From NCBI GenBank assembly GCA_944372275.1, contig CALVYO010000020.1, positions 1 through 16,733 on the forward strand: a DNA stretch of 16,733 nucleotides, read 5' to 3'. This document shows, piece by piece, positions 6,184 to 12,805 of the stretch (position 1 is its first letter; each line of letters begins with the position of its first letter). Source of the stretch: an uncultured Bacilli bacterium (GTDB lineage Bacteria; Bacillota_I; Bacilli_A; RF39; UBA660). The notes below the pieces were generated by a model. That model saw nothing but the letters and a program-made list of their open reading frames with translations, was not told where the DNA came from and did not search any database. A program made the position numbers and the translations under genes.

Positions 6184-7719
6184 ATGGCAAAATATATAAT
6201 GGAAAATTATATTAATGATATCGATAAAAAAGGTTTAGATAAAACATGGCATTCAATACTATCTAAAACTTTAAATAATACATTTGAGTCAGATATATTT
6301 GTGATAGATAATTTTGGCGAACTATATGAAATTGGACTAGAACATGTTAATAAAATTAGTAAAAAAGAGATGGGAAAATATTATACTCCAAAGGATGTTG
6401 CAATAGTAATGGCAAAATGGCTTAAAACTTTACCTGGTGAAAATGTTTGCGATGTTGGTTGTGGAGTTGGGAATTTAATATTATCATATTTTGAAATTAT
6501 TGGGAAAGATGAAACAATTAAATTAATAAATAATGGAAATTTATACTTATATGATTTGGACAAAATAGCATTAGATATATGCAAATATTCAATTGCTATT
6601 AAATATGGCAAGGAATTATTAAAAAAAATAAAAGTGAGACATTGTGATTTTTTAGATAAAAAAATTAAATTACCTAAAAATAGTAAAGTAATAGCAAATC
6701 CACCATATTTTAAAATAAAAGATTATGGTATAAATTGGAAAATAACTAAAGTAATAAATGATTCGAAAGAATTATATTCTGCATTTATTGAAAAAATTAT
6801 TACTCAAAGTTCTTCTTCTGTAATAATTACTCCATATAGTTTTATAGGTAGTGGAAAATTTTATTCTTTAAGACAAATTATGAATAATTATAATGGATTT
6901 ATAGTCTCATTTGATAATGTTCCTGGGAATATATTTAATGGAAGAAAACATGGTATTTTTAATAGTAATGTTGGGAATTCTGTTAGGGCAGCGATTACTG
7001 TTGTTGAAAATAAAGAAAATATTAACGGATTTAGAATTAGTCCGTTAATAAGATTCAAAAGTGAAGAACGAAAAAAAATGTTAAATAATGATTATTTGTA
7101 TAAATTAATTAATGATAGATATCAAACAGTTAATAATCACAATAAATCATTTTATAAATGTCATAAGGATTTATTAAATATATTAGATAGTTGGGAAAAT
7201 AATTCTAATGAAAAACTTGGAAATATTATTAACTCAAATATAGGACAAAAAATATATTTACCTACAACTTGTAGATATTTTACCGTTGGATCTAAAAAAG
7301 AATTAAACCGAGATGGTAAAAGAATTATTTGTGTAATTGATGAAAAAAAATATAATTATGTTTATTGTATGCTTAATTCCACATTTGCTTATTGGTATTG
7401 GCGATTATATGATGGTGGAATTAATTGTCCATTGACAATAATAAACAGTATTCCAATATTCTATGATAAATTGACAGAAAAGCAAAGAAAAGAAATAGAT
7501 AATATTGCAACTGAAATGCAAAATAATGAAGAAAAATATTTAGTGTATAAAATGAATGCTGGCAAAAATCAAGAAAATATTAAATTCCCTATCAAATATA
7601 GAAATAAAATAAATAAAATATTTTTTGAAGCATTAGGAATAAATAATTCCATTGAAATTTTTGATAAGGTACATAGTAGTTCTTTATTTAGTGATAAGGA
7701 GTGTGATGATGATGAATAG
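6184..7719 (+). CDS. Type II N6-adenine DNA methyltransferase (gamma-class)
   Basis: A 511-residue modification enzyme that would transfer a methyl group from S-adenosylmethionine to adenine in the recognition site, protecting host DNA from the endonuclease encoded next. Motif order is that of gamma-class N6 enzymes: motif X-like GKYYTP (64-69), SAM-binding motif I DVGCGVGN (90-97), acidic motif II LYDLD (about 122-126), catalytic motif IV NPPY (172-175). The C-terminal half (about 250-511) should be the target recognition domain, with YWYWRLYDGG and a SIPIFYDKL 'I..IPI' element as in Eco57I/TaqI-type enzymes. First gene of the R-M operon; its 3' end overlaps the start of the endonuclease gene, which suggests coupled translation. 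Target sequence cannot be read from the protein. Confidence 0.92.
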   Translation: MAKYIMENYINDIDKKGLDKTWHSILSKTLNNTFESDIFVIDNFGELYEIGLEHVNKISKKEMGKYYTPKDVAIVMAKWLKTLPGENVCDVGCGVGNLILSYFEIIGKDETIKLINNGNLYLYDLDKIALDICKYSIAIKYGKELLKKIKVRHCDFLDKKIKLPKNSKVIANPPYFKIKDYGINWKITKVINDSKELYSAFIEKIITQSSSSVIITPYSFIGSGKFYSLRQIMNNYNGFIVSFDNVPGNIFNGRKHGIFNSNVGNSVRAAITVVENKENINGFRISPLIRFKSEERKKMLNNDYLYKLINDRYQTVNNHNKSFYKCHKDLLNILDSWENNSNEKLGNIINSNIGQKIYLPTTCRYFTVGSKKELNRDGKRIICVIDEKKYNYVYCMLNSTFAYWYWRLYDGGINCPLTIINSIPIFYDKLTEKQRKEIDNIATEMQNNEEKYLVYKMNAGKNQENIKFPIKYRNKINKIFFEALGINNSIEIFDKVHSSSLFSDKECDDDE

Positions 7720-8896
7720 TTCTGTTTTAAATGAATTTCTATGCTATGTTTACTCAGATGATAATAAGACTGTATTAAGTGGTGAAGAAGTTAAAGAAAT
7801 AGAAAAATTTTATAAAGAAAATTATAAAAATGTAAATACATTTAGCGAATTTTTAAAGTTAGATCCTTCAATAACTAAGAAAATAAAAAAAGTTAAAGGT
7901 GCATATGCTGAAATTGAAAGGCAATTCAATTCAAAAAACGCTTTACAACCAGGTACAATTATTGAATGTGTATTAGCACAAACAATTGCTAATATGTATA
8001 ATTTGTCTTGTTTTGTAGATTCTTTTCACAGTTATATAAGGGAATTACCAGCAAATGTTTTACCTTATCTGAGAGCAGAAGAAAACACTTTATTATGTAG
8101 GTATATTTACTATGATCCAAACAATTATAACAATTTTTTAATTCAATACGGAAATCCTACATCATACGATGCTGATTTATTTTTAAATAATCATATTGTT
8201 AAGTTAGAATTTAAAGATAGACTTGCACGTGCGGGTGAAAGAGATATAAAACGATATGATGAAAATGGTAAATTAATAATAGATAATGAATTTTTTAGGG
8301 ATAATTCAGAATACATTCCTTTAATTAATCAATTTAATGAAGAAACAGACATTTTTTCTAGATATAGTTCTAAATGTACTACTATCAATTATAATGATTT
8401 TGATGAAGAAACTAAAAAAGAAATTTTAAGAAGTTATTTTACAAGTCTTGATATTGATACTCTTATAACTTTAGATAAAGATAATAATTTATTAGCTATT
8501 ACTATTGATTGTGTTGATGGAACAGATGATTTAGATATTATATCTACTGTAGGATCTGAAATTAGACCAGCTGGAAAAAATTCAGGGAAAGTCTTTACAC
8601 CAATTTTTTTAAATAATTCAATATCTAATATAGGTGGGAAAATTATTGGAAATAATGCGTTGGTACCCGTAAAAAATATGCAAAATAGAATTGGAAGAGG
8701 AACTGGTGGAGATATTACAGGTAAAAAAATAAACAACCTTTTATTTGTAAATATTGAAAAAATTAATCAAAAAGATGATTACTATTACTTTAGTTTAGAA
8801 GATGTTAAACAATTAAAACCAACGATAGCAATTCACGTAAAGATAGTTGCTGATAAAAAATCATTAAAAGAATATTATAATGATGAGTTAAAATGA
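7709..8896 (+). CDS. Type II restriction endonuclease, PD-(D/E)xK type, family not recognised
   Basis: About 395 residues. The nuclease motif is seen as TSYDAD, then KLEFKD: D154 or D156 with E167-x-K169, and an upstream helix with E86 (PGTIIECVLAQTIANMYNL) in the place where such enzymes carry a supporting Glu. This, plus its position overlapping the methyltransferase gene, makes it the cognate endonuclease; I cannot assign it to a named enzyme. After the core come a GGKIIGNNALVPVKNM segment and a Gly-rich RIGRGTGGDITGKK loop, possibly DNA-contacting. Three consecutive ATGs (7706, 7709, 7712) follow AAGGAG (7696-7701); 7709 gives the best spacing. The ATGs overlap the GATGATGATGAATAG end of the methyltransferase gene in another frame. 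Confidence 0.72.
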   Translation: MMNSSVLNEFLCYVYSDDNKTVLSGEEVKEIEKFYKENYKNVNTFSEFLKLDPSITKKIKKVKGAYAEIERQFNSKNALQPGTIIECVLAQTIANMYNLSCFVDSFHSYIRELPANVLPYLRAEENTLLCRYIYYDPNNYNNFLIQYGNPTSYDADLFLNNHIVKLEFKDRLARAGERDIKRYDENGKLIIDNEFFRDNSEYIPLINQFNEETDIFSRYSSKCTTINYNDFDEETKKEILRSYFTSLDIDTLITLDKDNNLLAITIDCVDGTDDLDIISTVGSEIRPAGKNSGKVFTPIFLNNSISNIGGKIIGNNALVPVKNMQNRIGRGTGGDITGKKINNLLFVNIEKINQKDDYYYFSLEDVKQLKPTIAIHVKIVADKKSLKEYYNDELK

Positions 8897-8913
8897 TAAT
8901 TTGAGGTGTAGTT

Positions 8914-9525
8914 ATGAAAAAAAATATTAATGAAGAATGGATTAAAGATACAGCCTTGCTCTTCTATCAAATATTTTCTCCATATTATACTGATGAAAAG
9001 TTTAATAAGAAACTTGTTACAGGAGGAGGAGGAAATTCAACTCTATGTTCTACATGGACACAATTAAGCGATAAATTTTTAAGTTACAGAATAAGCAAGA
9101 GGGCATACCAATTATTACTTAATCTAATATCAGATGAAGATAGAAGTGCAATAGTAAAAATTAATAATGATGTTACAATTTCTAAAAAAATTATCTATGA
9201 TAAATATCATAAATTATTTTTCAACAATGCTAAAGGTGTTGTAAATCGAAAGAAAAATGGTAAATATTTTCACTTTGATCATAATCCATCTAATAAAAAA
9301 GTTCTTACATTATTAAAAAGTAAAATAAAAGGTCAAAAAGGAACAAAAAAATTTTTAAATGAATTAACAGAATATGTTAAAAAAGTTCAAACTATTGATC
9401 TTATTACAGTTGAAGAAGATGAAGTTAGAACAAATGCAGATTCAAAACTTAAAGATAATAAAATGAATGCTTTAGAACGTGATAAATTAATTAAAGCAGA
9501 ATTTTATAAATTACATATAATATAA
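8914..9525 (+). CDS. R-M-associated protein of unknown role, possible HNH-like motif
   Basis: 203 residues, no membrane segment, Lys-rich. It lies 17 bp behind the endonuclease with its own SD (GAGGTG, 8903-8908), so it belongs to the same operon. A central basic stretch, VVNRKKNGKYFHFDHNPSNK (from about residue 109), looks like the first strand-turn of an HNH/beta-beta-alpha-metal nuclease (conserved D-H and N), but I do not see the final His/Asn of the motif with confidence. A Gly-rich loop VTGGGGNSTLCSTW (35-48) is also notable. It could be a second nuclease subunit, a specificity or accessory factor. No helix-turn-helix like that of C-proteins is obvious. Function not assigned. Confidence 0.6.
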   Translation: MKKNINEEWIKDTALLFYQIFSPYYTDEKFNKKLVTGGGGNSTLCSTWTQLSDKFLSYRISKRAYQLLLNLISDEDRSAIVKINNDVTISKKIIYDKYHKLFFNNAKGVVNRKKNGKYFHFDHNPSNKKVLTLLKSKIKGQKGTKKFLNELTEYVKKVQTIDLITVEEDEVRTNADSKLKDNKMNALERDKLIKAEFYKLHII

Positions 9526-9552
9526 AATAATGCAATATAATGGAGGAATAAT

Positions 9553-10518
9553 ATGTGTACATGCATTAATTTAAAAACAAAAGATCAGTATTTTGGAAGA
9601 AACTTAGATTTAGAATATAGATTTAATGAAAAAGTCGTTATAACACCTAGAAATTATAATGCAAAAAATATAAAAATAAAATATGCAATGATAGGTATGG
9701 CTACTGTGTCAAATGATTATCCTTTATATGCTGAAGCTGCTAATGAAAAAGGTTTAGCTATGGCTGGACTATATTTTCCTAATAATGCATATTATAACGA
9801 ACCTATAAAAAATAAAATTAATTTGGCACCTTATGAATTTATTTTATATATTTTAGGTAATTTTAAAAGTGTCAAAGAAGTAAAACAAGTTATAAATGAC
9901 ATTAATATAACTAATGTTAAATTTGATAATTTTCCTCTCGCTTCCTTACATTGGATGATAAGCGATGACAAAGATTGTATTGTAGTTGAACAAGTAAAAG
10001 AAGGATTAAAAGTATATGATAATGAAATAGGAGTATTAACTAATAATCCACAGTTTTCTTATCATTTAACTAATATAAATAATTATATTAATTTGAGTCC
10101 TAAAAATAGCGAAAATACTTTTTCAGATAAAATAAATTTATTTAATTATAGTGAAGGTATGGGAGCAATCGGATTACCAGGTGATAATTCATCTTCTTCG
10201 AGGTTTATTCGCGCTTCATTTAATAAATTAAATTCTGTCTGCAATGATGATGAGGAAAGTTCGGTAACACAATTTTTTCATATTTTAGATTCAGTTTCTA
10301 TGGTAAAAGGGAGTGTTATAACCGAAAACAATAATTATGATATAACTACTTATTCCTGCTGTATTAATACAACAAAAGGAATTTATTATTATAAGACATA
10401 TAATAATAATCAAATAACAGCTATTAAATTAAATAATGTTAATGTGAATGATGATAAATTAAGCATTTATGAATTGATTGAAAAACAACAAATCAAATAT
10501 ATTAATTATTTAGAATAG
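9553..10518 (+). CDS. bsh: Bile salt hydrolase (choloylglycine hydrolase, Ntn-hydrolase family)
   Basis: Cleaves the amide bond of glycine- or taurine-conjugated bile acids in the cytoplasm of gut bacteria. 321 residues, family length about 315-330. After removal of Met, C2 is the N-terminal nucleophile; the other active-site positions are present: R16 and D19 in FGRNLD, N78 in FPNNAYY, N164-N165 in GVLTNNP, and R217 in IGLPGDNSSSSRF. The run of identities to Gram-positive bile salt hydrolases (ANEKGLAMAGL, LHWMISD, SEGMGAIGLPGD, FFHILDSV, GIYYYKTY) makes this more likely than penicillin V acylase. GGAGG (9542-9546) sets ATG 9553. It follows the R-M operon by 27 bp without a terminator, so readthrough is likely; two TATAAT boxes (9516, 9536) lack a -35. 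Confidence 0.92.
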   Translation: MCTCINLKTKDQYFGRNLDLEYRFNEKVVITPRNYNAKNIKIKYAMIGMATVSNDYPLYAEAANEKGLAMAGLYFPNNAYYNEPIKNKINLAPYEFILYILGNFKSVKEVKQVINDINITNVKFDNFPLASLHWMISDDKDCIVVEQVKEGLKVYDNEIGVLTNNPQFSYHLTNINNYINLSPKNSENTFSDKINLFNYSEGMGAIGLPGDNSSSSRFIRASFNKLNSVCNDDEESSVTQFFHILDSVSMVKGSVITENNNYDITTYSCCINTTKGIYYYKTYNNNQITAIKLNNVNVNDDKLSIYELIEKQQIKYINYLE

Positions 10519-10538
10519 AATATGGGAAATTATGTTTT

Positions 10539-10565
10539 TTAGCACTCTGTTGTTGTAATTGCTAA
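10539..10565 (+). promoter_or_regulatory. CIRCE operator (HrcA-binding site) of hsp20
   Basis: TTAGCACTC (10539-10547), 9-nt spacer, AATTGCTAA (10557-10565). The consensus is TTAGCACTC-N9-GAGTGCTAA: the left arm is perfect, the right arm has two changes. The outer arms pair further (TTTTTTAGCA 10535-10544 / TGCTAAAAAA 10560-10569). It overlaps the -35 region of the hsp20 promoter, so HrcA binding would block polymerase until heat shock titrates GroEL. Confidence 0.85.
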
Positions 10566-10571
10566 AAAATG

Positions 10572-10580
10572 TGTTATAAT
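10572..10580 (+). promoter_or_regulatory. Extended -10 promoter element of hsp20
   Basis: TGTTATAAT matches the extended -10. The -35 position (about 10552-10557) lies in the CIRCE spacer and is poor. Expected start about 10587, leaving an 85-nt leader that begins with a 7-bp hairpin, TGTAAGA (10587-10593) / TCTTACA (10599-10605). Confidence 0.6.
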
Positions 10581-10671
10581 TAATAATGTAAGAAGAAATC
10601 TTACAAGGTATAATTATTCATATTTGTGCTATCAAATTCGTATAACACATTAAGAAAGGAAGATGATATAT

Positions 10672-11082
10672 ATGATGATGTTACCTAGAAGAAATGAATT
10701 TAATTTGTTAGATGATATTTTTGGAGATTTAGATTATACAGAAAATAAAATAATGAAAACTGATATTAAAGAACATAAGGATAATTATTCTATTTTGATT
10801 GACTTACCAGGATATAATAAAGAAGATATTAAAATATCTGTTGATGATGGGTATTTAACTATCAGTGCTACTATGAATAAAAATGAAGAAGAAAAAGAAC
10901 ATGGTAAATTTGTTAGACGTGAAAGATATTTTGGTGAATGTTCAAGAAGTTTCTATGTAGGTGATAATGTTGAAGTTGATGATATTAAAGCATCATTTAA
11001 AAATGGTACTTTAAATCTTTCAATTCCTAAAAAAGAACAAAAACAAATTACTGAAAAGAAATATGTTCAAATAGAAGACTAA
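10672..11082 (+). CDS. Hsp20/alpha-crystallin family small heat shock protein
   Basis: An ATP-independent holdase that binds unfolding proteins and keeps them refoldable. 136 residues. The short N-terminus (LPRRNEFNLLDDIFGDL) is the usual Firmicute form; the alpha-crystallin domain (about residues 25-125) shows YSILIDLPGYNKEDIKISVD, LTISATMN, GKFVRRERYFGECSRSFYV and the closing signature IKASFKNGTLNLSIPK. No clear C-terminal I-x-I; KYVQIED ends the protein. Start ATG 10672 gives good spacing to AAAGGAAG (10655-10662); ATG 10663 would be too close. Controlled by CIRCE/HrcA (10539-10565). Monocistronic, with a terminator directly after the stop. Confidence 0.95.
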   Translation: MMMLPRRNEFNLLDDIFGDLDYTENKIMKTDIKEHKDNYSILIDLPGYNKEDIKISVDDGYLTISATMNKNEEEKEHGKFVRRERYFGECSRSFYVGDNVEVDDIKASFKNGTLNLSIPKKEQKQITEKKYVQIED

Positions 11083-11110
11083 AAAAGTATGAAATTAATC
11101 ATACTTTTTT
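11081..11110. terminator. Bidirectional terminator between hsp20 and the minus-strand glycosyltransferase remnant
   Basis: A 12-bp perfect stem AAAAAAGTATGA (11081-11092) / TCATACTTTTTT (11099-11110), 6-nt loop AATTAA. Flanked by A-run and T-run, so it works in both directions; the last codons of the minus-strand gene end inside it. Confidence 0.85.
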
Positions 11111-11852
11111 AATTTTAATAAAGGTTTGATTTGTTTCTTAAATATTGCTTTATTGCTATATTCAGTTCTTACTTTAGTTTTAGAATATAATATTGAATTA
11201 AATAAATTATTAATTATTTTTTTTGCATTATCCAAGTAATATTGTTTTTCACTAGGATGATATGTTTCTATAGTGTCATAGCCATTATTTTTTGCATCCC
11301 AATTCATAAAATAAGCATTTAAATTTTTACCAAGTTCTTCTAAAGCATGAACTTTTTTATTTAAAACTAAATAGTTACCTTTACATGCTGCCTCTAAAAT
11401 AGTTAGACCAAACGATTCAGAAAATGATGGACATATATATAAATTTGATAAGCCAAACAACTCTATAACTGCTTTTCTTGGAAAACCATTATTATAACCA
11501 TAATCGCTAGTAAATATAATATCATTTTTATTTAATCCATATTTTATTCCTTCATTTATAATTTTATTTTTATATATTTTAGAATCTATATCTAAACTAG
11601 CAAAATCACAAAATATTATTTTAATACTTTTTCCACACACTTGTTTTATACATCTGCTAATGCGCTAATTTTTTCTTGCTTTTTACTAGGAGTTAGTCTA
11701 GCGGGATATATAATTAATATTTCAGAATCTATAAAATAATTTTTTTCATTTAATTTTTTAATATCTTCATTTAAAAAATCTAGTAATGGGATACTATTAT
11801 TAATTACCACACATTTTTTTATGTCGATATTATATTGATTTATGATACACAT
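11095..11852 (-). pseudogene. Glycosyltransferase family 4 remnant, 5'-truncated and frameshifted
   Basis: Two minus-strand pieces in different frames together make the C-terminal half of a GT4 (GT-B fold) enzyme that would transfer a sugar from a nucleotide-sugar donor. Piece 1 (11852-11646) has VVINNSIPLLDF and IIYPARLTPSKKQEKISALA, the linker and first strand of the donor domain. Piece 2 (11640-11095, readable upstream to about 11667) continues with GKSIKIIFCDFAS and the donor-site signature YICPSFSESFGLTILEAACK (E-x7-E). The frames meet near 11650-11665, where one added or missing base would join them. The N-terminal acceptor domain (about 150 residues) is absent: an in-frame stop precedes 11852, and the antitoxin promoter lies there. 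Inactive as it stands unless the base count is a sequencing error, which would still leave it truncated. Confidence 0.75.
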
Positions 11853-11863
11853 TTTTAATTTAA

Positions 11864-11872
11864 TGATATAAT
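11864..11872 (+). promoter_or_regulatory. Extended -10 promoter of the VbhA-like antitoxin gene
   Basis: TGATATAAT is an extended -10; GATACA at 11844-11849 with a 17-bp spacer is a weak -35. The start near 11879 gives a leader of about 14 nt with AGGTGG. Confidence 0.5.
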
Positions 11873-11892
11873 ATAGTTATGTAGGTGGTTGT

Positions 11893-12027
11893 ATGTCAAA
11901 AAAGGAACAAGCAATTAAGCAAGCATTAGCAAGTATTAAATTAGAAGGATTAAATGTTAGTGAAGAGTGCATAAAAAAAGTGTTTAGCAAAGAATTGAAA
12001 AAAGAAAAAATTTATATAAAAAAATAG
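11893..12027 (+). CDS. VbhA-like antitoxin of a Fic toxin system (44 aa)
   Basis: A 44-codon gene: MSKKEQAIKQALASIKLEGL, then NVSEECIKKVFSKELKKEKIYIKK. It fits the antitoxin_VbhA family, small helical proteins that bind Fic toxins and block ATP positioning. The inhibitory-helix signature [S/T]xxxE[G/N] is intact as S-IKL-EG, in the VbhA context 'ALAS..LEGL'. ATG 11893 follows AGGTGG (11883-11888). The stop is 9 nt before where a coupled toxin should start (GGAGAG at 12027-12032 is a remaining ribosome site), but the toxin is broken (12067-12345). So this is a preserved antitoxin whose partner has decayed. It may still neutralise another Fic protein in the genome; that part is inference. Confidence 0.75.
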   Translation: MSKKEQAIKQALASIKLEGLNVSEECIKKVFSKELKKEKIYIKK

Positions 12028-12066
12028 GAGAGATAAAATTGTAAATGTTAAAATAGAAAGTCATAA

Positions 12067-12345
12067 AAATGTCATAATTTACAAGACTATGCTATTTTTT
12101 TAGCGCAATTTTACTACGATTTGTTAACTATATATCCTTTTAGAGAGGACAATTGTAGAACGATAAGAGAGTTTATGCGAGAATTTGTCGATGCTAATGT
12201 CCCAAATTATACTTTGGATTGGTCAAAAATGAAAAAAAATGAATTGGAAGAAGCAATGAAGAACGCTTGTTTTTCGAAAACTATGTTAACTATGCAATTT
12301 GAAAAAGCATTAGTAAAAGAAAAAAAAGAATCTAAGACAATTTAG
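12067..12345 (+). pseudogene. Decayed Fic-domain toxin (AMPylase), C-terminal remnant
   Basis: The readable frame from about 12100 gives LAQFYYDLLTIYPFREDNCR, then TIREFMREFVDANVPNYTLDW and an 'S+++.+ELEEAM..A' helix. That is the core of VbhT-like Fic enzymes, which AMPylate target proteins; the family motif is HPFx[D/E]GNGRxxR. Here catalytic His is Tyr, the two Gly of GNGR are Asp and Cys, so the enzyme would be dead even if made. The N-terminal 100 or so residues are missing: frame 12067 is preceded by TAA, and the ATG expected after the GGAGAG site (12027) is ATTG. The order antitoxin-toxin is that of vbhA-vbhT. Confidence 0.8.
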
Positions 12346-12353
12346 ATTTTTTT
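12329..12353 (+). terminator. Intrinsic terminator after the Fic remnant
   Basis: Stem AATCTAA (12329-12335) / TTAGATT (12342-12348), extended outward by G-T and A-T pairs, loop GACAAT, then seven T (12347-12353). The TAG stop (12343-12345) is in the 3' arm. Confidence 0.7.
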
Positions 12354-12364
12354 AATATGTATAA

Positions 12365-12393
12365 TTGATTTTTAAACAATTAATGTGTATACT
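12365..12393 (+). promoter_or_regulatory. Promoter of the dgkA operon
   Basis: TTGATT (12365-12370), 17-bp spacer, TATACT (12388-12393). Four of six and five of six matches at ideal spacing, directly behind the terminator at 12353. Confidence 0.6.
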
Positions 12394-12412
12394 TATATTA
12401 GTAGGTGAGTAT

Positions 12413-12805
12413 ATGTTTAAGAAGAAGTTTAAGAAAACAAAACCATCTTTATTTAAAAGTTTTTATTATGCATTTCAAGGTATAAAAGTAAATATACTAA
12501 ACGAACGAAATTTATGTATTCATTTTATGGTAATGTTATTAGTTATTGCTTTAGGATTTATTTTAAATATTAATAAAACAGAATGGTTAATATGTATTTT
12601 ATTATTTGGTTTTGTTATTACTTTAGAATTAATGAATACAGCAATTGAAACTGCAATTGATATATGTATGCCAGAAATTAATCCCAAAGCTAAATTAGCT
12701 AAAGATACTTCAGCAGGTGCGGTATTAGTAGTTGCAATAGTTTCAGTAGTAATTGGTATTATGATTTTTGGTCCTAAATTATTAGAGATATGGAGGAATT
12801 TATGA
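12413..12805 (+). CDS. dgkA: Diacylglycerol kinase / undecaprenol kinase, small membrane type
   Basis: Phosphorylates a membrane lipid alcohol with ATP; in Firmicutes the usual substrate is undecaprenol, giving the undecaprenyl phosphate carrier for wall and surface polymers. 130 residues with a basic cytoplasmic N-terminus (FKKKFKKTKPSLFKSF), then three hydrophobic helices (about 35-52, 57-75, 102-121). Family marks are all present: NERN (30-33), E72 with N75 and E79 in ELMNTAIETAID, and KDTSAGAV (97-104). ATG 12413 follows TAGGTGAG; upstream in-frame TTG codons are less likely. The TGA stop overlaps the next gene's ATG (ATGA), so the two are translationally coupled. Which lipid is used cannot be told from sequence alone. 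Confidence 0.92.
   Translation: MFKKKFKKTKPSLFKSFYYAFQGIKVNILNERNLCIHFMVMLLVIALGFILNINKTEWLICILLFGFVITLELMNTAIETAIDICMPEINPKAKLAKDTSAGAVLVVAIVSVVIGIMIFGPKLLEIWRNL

Noticed and set aside
8434..8736. Minus-strand reading frame opposite the endonuclease gene
   Set aside because: No ribosome site, low-complexity hydrophobic product produced by the opposite strand's codons.
10535..10569. Terminator of the bile salt hydrolase gene
   Set aside because: The palindrome has its T-run on the 5' side on the plus strand and an A-run after it; it matches CIRCE instead.
10587..10665. RNA thermometer (ROSE or fourU) in the hsp20 leader
   Set aside because: No stretch complementary to the AAAGGAAG ribosome site is present in the leader; control is better explained by CIRCE.
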